A stretch of 38,089 nucleotides of DNA from an uncultured Candidatus Melainabacteria bacterium. Its GTDB lineage: Bacteria > Cyanobacteriota > Vampirovibrionia > Gastranaerophilales > Gastranaerophilaceae. The notes beneath the pieces were generated by a model, which saw only the letters and a list, made by a program, of their open reading frames with translations, was not told the origin of the DNA and did not search any database. Location: positions 1 through 38,089 of the forward strand of contig CALBKW010000063.1 in NCBI GenBank assembly GCA_937895785.1, given 5' to 3'. The translations under genes and the position numbers were made by a program. Below are positions 23,861-32,145 of the stretch, in pieces (the first letter of the stretch is position 1; each line of letters begins with the position of its first letter).

Positions 23861-24211
23861 TTATCTTGATGTTGATTTTGATAAAATTTTACCGTCTTTT
23901 GCAGAAATTTCTACACAAATTCCATAAAAATTAGTCGCGTTGATGTTTCCGTCATCTCTTTTAAACATGCCAACATAAGGTGTTGTCATTTTAATTTCTG
24001 GAAATTTTTCTTTGAACGGTTGAACTGTCCAAACAGGTTGACCTTCAAAACTAAACGCAATAATGTTCTCCATTAACGGATTGTCGTTAGGTACATCAAG
24101 CATAACGACAACTTTGTCATCTAAGACAATTGCGTTGTAGATGTTCAAATCAAAACTAATTGATTTATCATTTATATTTAATTTATTTTCTTCAAAACTA
24201 ATTTCGGGCAT
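23861..24211 (-). CDS. Candidate immunity protein for the 1675-residue toxin-like protein
   Basis: A 116-residue soluble protein of beta strands: KLNINDKSISFDLNIYNAIV, VVVMLDVPNDNP, IIAFSFEGQPVWTVQPF, NINATNFYGICVEISAKDGK. There is no signal peptide and no TM helix. It begins 12 nt after the stop of the 1675-residue gene with AAGGAT 6 nt before its ATG, so it is co-transcribed directly downstream of the toxin-like C-terminus, the usual place of an immunity gene in polymorphic toxin loci. The sheet-rich sequence with a Trp-Val-Gln core strand also resembles small immunity-type proteins I have seen beside such toxins. Function is an inference from position, not homology. Confidence 0.6.
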   Translation of the reverse strand: MPEISFEENKLNINDKSISFDLNIYNAIVLDDKVVVMLDVPNDNPLMENIIAFSFEGQPVWTVQPFKEKFPEIKMTTPYVGMFKRDDGNINATNFYGICVEISAKDGKILSKSTSR

Positions 24212-24223
24212 TTATTTATCCTT

Positions 24224-27200
24224 TTATTGTGGTAATGCTTTCATTCCGCCGTAGATTTTTGGTTTTTTGTCACCAACTAAGAAGTATTGAGTTCCGCCAC
24301 CGTTACCCCAGCCTTCAAGTGGATTACATTTACCTGTAAACATTTGGACGCCTTCTGGAACTTCAACTTCAACAACATATCTAGGTGTTGCTGGAAGTGC
24401 AAATTTATCCTTGATTTGAGCTGCTGTTAAACCTTCAATTTCGTCATAAGGCATTAACCAAGCACCTTTTGCGAATGATGACCATTCACCATCTTTTACT
24501 GGCTGACCGTCATTGTATACACGTACAAATTTTGTTGGTTTGTCTGTTTGTACTAAAGCTGATGGTGTGTCACCGCCTAAGAAACCAGGTTCTGTGAAAC
24601 CATAATCTCTAGCTAGGATTTCATTAACTTCATCACCTGACATTTGTTGTAAAACTGTTGTTCGAGATTTAATGTCAGTATTTACAGTGATGTCAACTTT
24701 TCTCTTGTCTAAGATTTTTTGTAATGCAATTTTTTGAGCTGGGTCTGTAACAGCATCAATTTGTCTTTGCATTGCTTTTAAGTCAACATTTAAGGCATTT
24801 ACATCAGATGCAAATTGTTTTTGGATTTTCTTGAATGTCTTGTCATCAAATGCAACTTGTCCGTTTGCAGAAGCTGCAATTGCACTGTCTAAAGTTAAGC
24901 CCTTAGCTGCGGCTTTTGCTCTTGATGCACTTGCTGCGTCAAGTGTTCGTTGAACCATGCCAGCTTCAACACCTTGTAATGAAGTGTTGTTTGTACCTGA
25001 GAAGTTACCAATTGCGTGTGGGCTTTGGATTCTACCGCCTCTTGTTACATCTGCAACTTCATTTACAAGAGTTACATTACCAACGTGTTCTGATGCGTTA
25101 GAAATGATATCTCCATTAACTATGTAGTTGATAGTGTTTTTATTGTCTTTTAAACCTCTTGCAATACCGTCAGTAGAATCAACTAAACTTCTTGTACCAA
25201 CGGCATCAAAAGAAATACCTAAAACGTCGTCGTATTTAGATGAAACTAATTCAGTTAAAGCTCCACCTAAAGAGTGACCAGTTACGACAATTTTCTTATC
25301 TGGGTTTGCAGCTCTAACTTGTTCCATAAAGTCTACTGCATTTTGGAATTGGTCTGGAAGTTTTCCTGAAAGCATTTGGTGGTCAACTCTCAAATCGCCC
25401 ATATCATCAGAGCCTCTGAATACAACCATTACTACGCCGTCTTTTTCAAGAGCCTTTGCGTGGAAACCGTTTCCTGCTGAAACTTGAGTTTGTTGTGTCC
25501 AACCGTTATGAGCAATTTCTCTGTCACCATAAGCCATTCCAGCCATGTTACCAGCATCTTGAACGATATCTAATCTATCTTGCAAGCCCATTTGTTTTAC
25601 TTTGTCGTTTTGGCTGAATGTACCCCAACCTTTTACGTTGTCGCCTTCAAGAGCAGAACCTGCTGTACCGCTAGCTCTAAATCTATCTTCAAGGCTTACT
25701 AAGCCAGCACCAAATTCAGTTCTTGATGCGCCTTTACCTAATAAGGTTTCAATATCTGCAACAGATTCGTTATGCTGTGACATTCTTACATCATAAGTAA
25801 TACCTCTAACATCGCCAGATTGAGCTTCAATTCCACTGCCAACGTAAGCACGACGAATAGGAGCATTACCAGCTTCTGTAGCCGATAATGTTGTTGAATA
25901 ACGGTGATGTTCGTCAGTTGCTGCGCCTAACCAACCGCTATTAATATCATCTAATCTGCTTTCATCAATTTCAAAAGCTTTAGCCATTGCACGGTCTTCT
26001 AATTTATTTTGAACGTATTGACCGCCTAATGATGAAACTGCTGAAATAATTGTATTTTCTAATGTTACTTGTCCTGTTTTTACGTATTCAGAACCTGCAT
26101 CAATTGCAGTATCTGATGCTGTTCTTAGTACATAAGTTGCAGCTCGGCCTAAGTTTAAGTTTCCAATAGCTTTTGATGCTCCGCCGCTAAGAACAGTTGT
26201 TACACCATCAATAGTTGCGTTTGTTGTAATTTGTTGAAATTCTTGCAATGATAAACCATCTTTTGAAGATGCTCTATCAGATGCATCAACTGCAATTGAC
26301 AACGCAGTTGAACCAGCGGCAGCAGCTAACAATGGAACTGCAGTACCACCTGTTGCGATACCTATTACCACAGCACCTGCTGTTTTAATACCTTGTTTTA
26401 GTACGTAAGCGCCAGTTTCTTGAGATGCGTTGTAATCTCTAACACGTCTTGCTATATCGTTTTTAGTACCGAAAGTTGCTGTGTAAGAGCTTTCGTATTC
26501 GTTCTTAATTTGTCCGAATGATTTGCCTCCTGTAGCTCGCATTGTTTGTTGATGTAATAATGAGCTACAAGATTTTGCACGTTTTGATAAAAATTCATAT
26601 TTTTTATCAATTGATGCAGTTTTAGGGTCAATGCCAGCTTTTTTCATTTCGTTATTGATTTGTTGTAAGCCAGCTTTTGAATTACCCATGCCTAGGAAAT
26701 TAGCAAAGTTGTTTAATTCTCTGTTATAAACTTGTTGTTTTGTTGCTGTTGTAACGACTTGACCAGGACCTCCTGGAACTGCATCATATCGGGTTTCTTC
26801 TCTAAGAGTTGTGCTTGACATCAATGTTTTCATTTTTGAATTGAAACTAGATTCAACTGAATATGCGGCTGCTGATTTTTGGTATTGTGCAGATTTCTTT
26901 TGATATCCAGCAACTTGAACGGGATCAAATTCTACGCCATAAATTTCTTTGAATTTGGCTTTAAATTCAGCATCTGTCTTTGTTCTAGCTAATTCGTTTG
27001 CTTGGTGTTGAGCTTCATTTAAATCAGCTCTAACAACACTTTCTCTGTTTTTAGAGTTCCAAGCACCACTCATCCAATCAACTGTTTTGCCAGCCCAACC
27101 ATCGTGGTCTAATTGAGTTTGTAAATCTTTTCTTGCACCTCTAACTTGTGCGTTTAATAAAGTTACTGTTGCAACTTTTTGTTGGTGAGGGGTACGAGAT

Positions 27201-29251
27201 TGTGCAGCTTGAATATCGGCTTTTGACATAGCTTCCCTGTTTTCGATAGCTTGCATTAAGCCGTACATTACTTCGCTTGCGCCTTCTTTGTCGTTGTTAT
27301 ATTTGCTCATTTCTTTTTTGAAATTAGCAATGTGAGATGCATCTACACCAGCTGATTTTGCTCTTTGTAGTAATTTGTTTGTAATACCATTAATGGCAGC
27401 TTTTCTCGGATCTTTTGAAGAATCCCAAGTTTTACTTGATTTTTCATCCCAAATAGCTTCCATCATTGATTCATTAGGAGATTGTTTTTGGTAAGCTCTT
27501 AATGTTTCAACAACATTGCCAGCATTAATTTTACCTAATTCTGCTTGAAATTCTGGTTTTGAAACAGAGTTCCAAGTTGCAGAATTCATTTGTTTATGTA
27601 AACTACTTGCAATTGCAGTACCTTGTTTTGTTGCAACGGCTTTGCGTTGAGCTTTTTGTTTTTCTTCTGCAGATTGAGTTCGAGAAGGTTTTGCACTACC
27701 TTGAGAAGCGCTTGCTTGTTCTGCACGTTGAGCTTCTTGTTGACGTCTTAATTCTTCTTCTCGTCTGATTTCTGCTTGAGTTTTTAGAGCTGTTAATTTT
27801 GAACCTTTTTTGGGAACTTCAACGGTTGGGTTCATTATTCTAAGCTCGTTAGCTCTATTGTTTACTTGTTCATTTGTAGGTTTTGTGATACCTTCTGAAG
27901 CTAACATTTCTCTTGAATATTGATACCAATCTGAGTAGTTTTTGCTTACTGAAACTTCTTTTGTTTCTTTACCATTTAATCGTTGAGCAACTCTTTGAGC
28001 TTCATCTTGAGCATATTGAGCTTTTACTTCTTGTGCTGATTTACGTCCACGTAAACCTTTGTGATTAGGTGAAAATTCACCTGCAATTCTAATTTCTTGA
28101 CCAGCTTCAAAGTAAGCATTATTTCTTGAACCGTGAACACTACCTTTGTTTGCGGCAACAATCTCAGCTTTTGTTGTATTGAAAGCTTTTGCTAAATGCT
28201 CAATAGATTCACCGTTTTGAGTAACAACTAAAGTGTTACCTTTGCCATCATATTTTGCATAACGAACTGAACCGTCAGGATTTGTTACTTGAGCTTGAAC
28301 TTTTCTACCTTCTTTATATAAAGTTTCAGTTTTTGTACCGTCTTTGCCAATTTCTAAAGATTGAACAGGTCTATTTTCGCTGTCATATTGAGTAGCTACT
28401 GTTGAAACAAGTTCATTGTTTTCAACAACTGTTGTACTTCTTACGTCGCCTTGTATTGTAGTTTGAGTGTACGAATTTTCGCCTGTATAATCGTATTGAA
28501 TAGTTTTTTCTTCTGGTGTACCTTTACCTTCAACGGTTCTAACAACTTTTCCAGAAGCAAAACCAGTTAAACCTATTTCATGAGTGCCTTTATCATCTTG
28601 TAAAACTGCAGATGTAGGGTTACCTTGAGCATCATAAGTTTTTGTTAAAACAGAACCGTCAGTGCTAGTCAAAGTTGATTTCATTGAATTATCTTCACCA
28701 AATACGAAGTTTTCAACAGAACCATCTTCTTCATTTGTTCTTGTTTCGCTTACTAAATTGCCGTCTTTGTCAACATTTTTTACTGATTTTAAAGCACCGC
28801 TAACGGTTGTAATAACTTTTGAACCGTCTTTATTTATAACTTCTTGTGCGCCATCTTCATAAGTTACAACTCTTTGATCGCCTTTGACTTCAGAAGATTT
28901 AACCTTTGAATTTTCACTAGCTTGTGCAAATTTGTTTACAAAGTCAAAAACATCTTGTGATTTAACTTTTGACTTTCTGTATTGTTCTTTATGTTCTTGT
29001 TCGTTTAAAATTTGCCTAGTTTCGCCTTCGGTAAGAACTTTATCATCGCCTGCAGCTTGAGTTAATTTGTCCTTGAAAAGAGAAACTTCGTCTAGGTCTA
29101 AGACTCCGTTTTTGTTTGTATCACTAGCGTTAAAAATTTCCAAAGCTTTTACATCATCTTTGAATGCATCAGCTTTAATACCCGATTTTAGTTTATTAAG
29201 GTCAACTTGCTGACCGTTTTTGCCTAATTTTATAAAGTTTCCTTCTGTCAT
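24224..29251 (-). CDS. Giant polymorphic toxin-like protein: EF-hand, YD repeats, LysM, lipase, TNT-like end
   Basis: 1675 residues. EF-hand loop D44-x-N46-x-N48-G-x-x-D52-x-x-E55. YD-like beta repeats at about 110-345. LysM at about 345-392 (NGESIEHLAKAFNTTKAEIV). Charged coiled coil at about 475-540. Helical module at 540-650 shared with the genes at 717, 2198 and 30094. A long helical region collinear with the whole 30094 protein reaches about 1120, including a Gly/Ala-rich hydrophobic stretch near 950-990. A class 3 lipase-like domain has S1327 (GHSLGG), D1381 (NGDIIS) and H1412 (SPHAIGNF). The C-terminal toxin-like domain covers 1560-1675: FVRVY with R1577, ALPATPRY, and GGGTQYF at 1651-1657, reminiscent of TNT NAD-glycohydrolases. 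There is no signal peptide. The initiation site is weak (GGATAGG). The cognate small gene is at 23861. Domain calls are by motif; the TNT-like assignment is tentative. Confidence 0.8.
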   Translation of the reverse strand: MTEGNFIKLGKNGQQVDLNKLKSGIKADAFKDDVKALEIFNASDTNKNGVLDLDEVSLFKDKLTQAAGDDKVLTEGETRQILNEQEHKEQYRKSKVKSQDVFDFVNKFAQASENSKVKSSEVKGDQRVVTYEDGAQEVINKDGSKVITTVSGALKSVKNVDKDGNLVSETRTNEEDGSVENFVFGEDNSMKSTLTSTDGSVLTKTYDAQGNPTSAVLQDDKGTHEIGLTGFASGKVVRTVEGKGTPEEKTIQYDYTGENSYTQTTIQGDVRSTTVVENNELVSTVATQYDSENRPVQSLEIGKDGTKTETLYKEGRKVQAQVTNPDGSVRYAKYDGKGNTLVVTQNGESIEHLAKAFNTTKAEIVAANKGSVHGSRNNAYFEAGQEIRIAGEFSPNHKGLRGRKSAQEVKAQYAQDEAQRVAQRLNGKETKEVSVSKNYSDWYQYSREMLASEGITKPTNEQVNNRANELRIMNPTVEVPKKGSKLTALKTQAEIRREEELRRQQEAQRAEQASASQGSAKPSRTQSAEEKQKAQRKAVATKQGTAIASSLHKQMNSATWNSVSKPEFQAELGKINAGNVVETLRAYQKQSPNESMMEAIWDEKSSKTWDSSKDPRKAAINGITNKLLQRAKSAGVDASHIANFKKEMSKYNNDKEGASEVMYGLMQAIENREAMSKADIQAAQSRTPHQQKVATVTLLNAQVRGARKDLQTQLDHDGWAGKTVDWMSGAWNSKNRESVVRADLNEAQHQANELARTKTDAEFKAKFKEIYGVEFDPVQVAGYQKKSAQYQKSAAAYSVESSFNSKMKTLMSSTTLREETRYDAVPGGPGQVVTTATKQQVYNRELNNFANFLGMGNSKAGLQQINNEMKKAGIDPKTASIDKKYEFLSKRAKSCSSLLHQQTMRATGGKSFGQIKNEYESSYTATFGTKNDIARRVRDYNASQETGAYVLKQGIKTAGAVVIGIATGGTAVPLLAAAAGSTALSIAVDASDRASSKDGLSLQEFQQITTNATIDGVTTVLSGGASKAIGNLNLGRAATYVLRTASDTAIDAGSEYVKTGQVTLENTIISAVSSLGGQYVQNKLEDRAMAKAFEIDESRLDDINSGWLGAATDEHHRYSTTLSATEAGNAPIRRAYVGSGIEAQSGDVRGITYDVRMSQHNESVADIETLLGKGASRTEFGAGLVSLEDRFRASGTAGSALEGDNVKGWGTFSQNDKVKQMGLQDRLDIVQDAGNMAGMAYGDREIAHNGWTQQTQVSAGNGFHAKALEKDGVVMVVFRGSDDMGDLRVDHQMLSGKLPDQFQNAVDFMEQVRAANPDKKIVVTGHSLGGALTELVSSKYDDVLGISFDAVGTRSLVDSTDGIARGLKDNKNTINYIVNGDIISNASEHVGNVTLVNEVADVTRGGRIQSPHAIGNFSGTNNTSLQGVEAGMVQRTLDAASASRAKAAAKGLTLDSAIAASANGQVAFDDKTFKKIQKQFASDVNALNVDLKAMQRQIDAVTDPAQKIALQKILDKRKVDITVNTDIKSRTTVLQQMSGDEVNEILARDYGFTEPGFLGGDTPSALVQTDKPTKFVRVYNDGQPVKDGEWSSFAKGAWLMPYDEIEGLTAAQIKDKFALPATPRYVVEVEVPEGVQMFTGKCNPLEGWGNGGGTQYFLVGDKKPKIYGGMKALPQ

Positions 29252-29381
29252 AACCTATCCGAAAATATAGTACTACATGTGTTTTAACGTTCAAACATAG
29301 AAAAAATTGCGTTATTTTTCATTTTTTAGACCATTTTATGTAGTTATTTTTACATATTGTAACATGCTGGTATGTAATAAG

Positions 29382-29415
29382 CAATGGCGGTTTGCGTTAT
29401 CGCAAACCGCCATTG
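29382..29415 (-). terminator. Hairpin terminator after the free toxin-like gene
   Basis: A perfect 15-bp stem (CAATGGCGGTTTGCG at 29382-29396, its complement at 29401-29415) lies 11 nt beyond the stop at 29426. The following T content on the minus strand is modest. Confidence 0.75.
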
Positions 29416-29425
29416 TCTTTTAAAT

Positions 29426-30040
29426 TTATTTCTTAGTTGGAATTTCTCTTTCGTTGTCGAATTTGCCAACTCTTGCACCCATCATATCAAACTGTTGTCC
29501 GCCACCTTTCCATCCATAAAGTGGATTACATTCACCTGTCCTCAACTGAGTTCCTGCAGGAAGTGTACAATCACACATGTATTTAGGAACTTGAGGAAGA
29601 GCAAATTTGTCTGCAATTTCTTCTGGGCTTAAACCTTTGATATCGTCATATTTCATGACCCAAGACCCATATTTCCCTGAGTTTTTACCGTCATAAGTTC
29701 TTACAAACTTTGTTTCTTTTGTTAATTCAATAATTTGAGCTTTTTTATTTGGTTTATACGGAGAATCTGTGTAGCCAACACTTTTCCAAAAGTCGTTAGC
29801 TTGCTCGGCAGTTTGTTCGCCAATGATTTTGTATTTACCTTCAACTTTATAATCGTTGCCAGCTTGATGAATATTCATAGTTCTATGAATATTTGCCATT
29901 GCCATACTTCTAATCGCCGAATTGCCAGCTTTAGAAACCACATCTGTATGGTTTGCAACAGCTTTGTTGTCATGTTTTTCCGCTTTTGTTTGTGTTTGAG
30001 GCTTATTTAAGCCGTAAAATCCTACTTTTGTAATTTCCAT
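29426..30040 (-). CDS. Free-standing TNT-like toxin-domain protein
   Basis: 204 residues. The last about 105 align with the end of the 1675-residue protein: TKFVR, a GxW segment, KGLSPEEIADKFALPQVPKY, LPAGTQLRTGECNPLYGW and GGGQQFDM, with upstream GEQTAEQANDFW matching the linker there. Residues 1-60 are an Asn/Lys/Gln-rich disordered start (MEITKVGFYGLNKPQTQTK). Key positions R (FVR), ALP, GGG and Q are kept; TQY becomes QQF. No good ribosome binding site is seen. It follows the 631-residue gene by 53 nt on the same strand, and no immunity-like gene lies after it before the terminator. By family resemblance it may be an NAD-cleaving or ADP-ribosyl-type domain; this is not proven. Confidence 0.7.
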   Translation of the reverse strand: MEITKVGFYGLNKPQTQTKAEKHDNKAVANHTDVVSKAGNSAIRSMAMANIHRTMNIHQAGNDYKVEGKYKIIGEQTAEQANDFWKSVGYTDSPYKPNKKAQIIELTKETKFVRTYDGKNSGKYGSWVMKYDDIKGLSPEEIADKFALPQVPKYMCDCTLPAGTQLRTGECNPLYGWKGGGQQFDMMGARVGKFDNEREIPTKK

Positions 30041-30093
30041 ATTTATTTAAAAACATGTTTTCAAATTTAATTGCCCTCTTGTTAATAAAGAAT

Positions 30094-31989
30094 TTACAAA
30101 ACTTTTCTTGAGCTATCTTCAACCTTCATATCAACAATTTGCCCTGCTGCTGTAAATATTACAGAGTAAACTGTACCTTGAAGTGTAATCTTACCTGAAC
30201 CCAAATATTCCATTCCACAATCAACAGCAACATCTGCCATTCCTGTTAGTGCCATTTCTGAAACTTTTGCTGCTTTTCCTGACATTTTTGCAATAGGTGA
30301 AACTAGGGCTTCAATTCCTTTATAACAAATTTGGTTTACAATTGCTGTAGCACCATCAATCGCAGTCCATTTTAGTGTTTCTTTTAATTCTTTTTCTGTC
30401 ATCCCCTGTTTTGAGGAAAGTCTATCTGAACCATAAACTGCTAAATCAGCAGCCGAGTGCATTGCTGCAATTTTTAATGTTGGAATTACGCCTGTGCCTG
30501 CTGTCATTAACCAAATTGGAATTGATGCAGAACATAAAATTGTATCTTGAACTAGGAGTTCTGACCATTTTTGAGAGGCTCTATAATCTTCAACACGTTT
30601 TGCGATATCATTGTCGACACCAAAGGCTGCATAATAAGAATTATCATACTCTTTTTTCATCTCAATTAGAGATTTTTTACCTAATGCATTTTTTGTATTT
30701 TGATGTAAACGTTTTTCATATTTATTTGCCATGCGTTGAAGAACGTCATATTTTTCGCTCAATGTTGATTTAGGAGTAATTTTATAATCCTTCATTGTCT
30801 TTTGGATTTCTGCCTTACCCTTTTCAACATCACCTTTACCTACAAAGTTTGCAAATGCGTTCAAGTTTCGTTCGTACATTTGGCTTCTTGTTTCTAGTAC
30901 AACTGGTGCGCTTGCAGTATATGGTGAACTAATTTTATCTGCTAAAGGTTTTTTATTTAATAAATCAGGAACGGCTGATTTAAAGTTGTTTTCAACTGTT
31001 GCAATTAATGATGCTGCAACAAATTTTTCTTCTTTTTCTTTATATGTTGCAATCAATTCAGGATCATATTCAATGTTAAATATTTCTTTGAATTTTTTAT
31101 TGTAATCTTTTGTGCCAACAAGTTTGTTTAGTTCGCCAACTTGCCCCTTAAAAGTGTCGATATCTTCTTGTACCAAATGAGCTTGATTTTCAGATTTCCA
31201 CAACTTTTTAATTTGTTCACCAAGTTTTGCTGACCAACCATCATATTCCTGTTGTGCTTGCAAAGATTTTTCAGCTTTTTTTGCTGTTGTAGATAGGATT
31301 TTTGTTGTGTAAGTTTGTGTAGTTTTTAAATCAGCTTTCTTAATATCAGCTCTTTCATCTGCAGTTAAACCACTTTTGTTTTCAATTGCTTGAACAAAAG
31401 CATTTGTAATTTTGTTTAGTTGTTTTGCTTTTACAGGTAGTAAAACAGTTTCAAATTGGTCTTGCAATTCTTCATCAAATCTTGCTTTATAATGGTCAGT
31501 TTGAACACCTACAAGTTTTCCATTCGAAACTAGTCTATCAACAATGCCGTTTACAGCTTTAATTCTTGTTTCAGGATAGTCTACAACTTCATTGCAAATC
31601 GCACCAATCAACGATTGTTTTGGTGAAATTTTGTCATACGCTTTAATTGTAGGGATAACATTTTTGTTATCTATTTTTGCGTATTCTTTCTTAAATTGAT
31701 TTGTCGAAACAGCCCCAAAATTAGATTTGAAAATTTCTTTCAAATTAGTAGCTATCTCTTGCCCTTGCTCATACTTATTTTTCTTTTTGCCCTCAAAGGA
31801 AATATTTGTAATTTTATCTGATAAAGTTTCAAATGACGTTTGCTTATCCAAACGGGCGGATTTTTCAAACAAATCCTTACCTAGCGGTGATTTAATAGGA
31901 GATGAATACGCCAAAAATCTAGGAGCACCATACTGTACCCTAGTTTGATTACTATTCGATGTTGTAATAATCGGTTGTATTTTTAGCAT
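30094..31989 (-). CDS. Carrier-like protein collinear with the middle of the 1675-residue protein
   Basis: 631 residues. A disordered start with ITNISFEGKKKNK at 61-72 is followed by the shared helical module at about 74-175 (EQGQEIATNLKEIF). A long helical region then aligns with residues about 640-1120 of the 1675-residue protein: QAQQEYDGWSAKLGEQ, KFKEIFNIEYDPELIATYK, MYERNLNAFANFVGKGD, YAAFGVDNDIAKRVEDYRAS and ASSKQ/SSKQGMTEKELKETL-type segments. A hydrophobic part lies near 500-525 (LCSASIPIWLMTAGTGVIP). It ends where the large protein continues into its lipase, so it lacks EF-hand, YD, LysM and enzymatic parts. With the downstream 204-residue gene it looks like a split or reduced copy. 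No ribosome binding site is seen at the ATG. Confidence 0.7.
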   Translation of the reverse strand: MLKIQPIITTSNSNQTRVQYGAPRFLAYSSPIKSPLGKDLFEKSARLDKQTSFETLSDKITNISFEGKKKNKYEQGQEIATNLKEIFKSNFGAVSTNQFKKEYAKIDNKNVIPTIKAYDKISPKQSLIGAICNEVVDYPETRIKAVNGIVDRLVSNGKLVGVQTDHYKARFDEELQDQFETVLLPVKAKQLNKITNAFVQAIENKSGLTADERADIKKADLKTTQTYTTKILSTTAKKAEKSLQAQQEYDGWSAKLGEQIKKLWKSENQAHLVQEDIDTFKGQVGELNKLVGTKDYNKKFKEIFNIEYDPELIATYKEKEEKFVAASLIATVENNFKSAVPDLLNKKPLADKISSPYTASAPVVLETRSQMYERNLNAFANFVGKGDVEKGKAEIQKTMKDYKITPKSTLSEKYDVLQRMANKYEKRLHQNTKNALGKKSLIEMKKEYDNSYYAAFGVDNDIAKRVEDYRASQKWSELLVQDTILCSASIPIWLMTAGTGVIPTLKIAAMHSAADLAVYGSDRLSSKQGMTEKELKETLKWTAIDGATAIVNQICYKGIEALVSPIAKMSGKAAKVSEMALTGMADVAVDCGMEYLGSGKITLQGTVYSVIFTAAGQIVDMKVEDSSRKVL

Positions 31990-32102
31990 GCAAAAAAACG
32001 AATATATTTCCTATCTATATTCTATTGAAAGCCCCTGAAAAAATAATTTGATGTCATGTTAAATTAATATTTACAATAATTAACAATTTAAAATGCAATA
32101 GA

Positions 32103-32111
32103 TGATATAAT
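32103..32111 (+). promoter_or_regulatory. Extended -10 promoter of the glycosyltransferase cluster
   Basis: TGA followed by TATAAT, 34 bp before the ATG at 32146, with no convincing -35. Confidence 0.6.
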
Positions 32112-32145
32112 TTATAAATAAAGAAAAATCTACCCAAGGAGTGAT

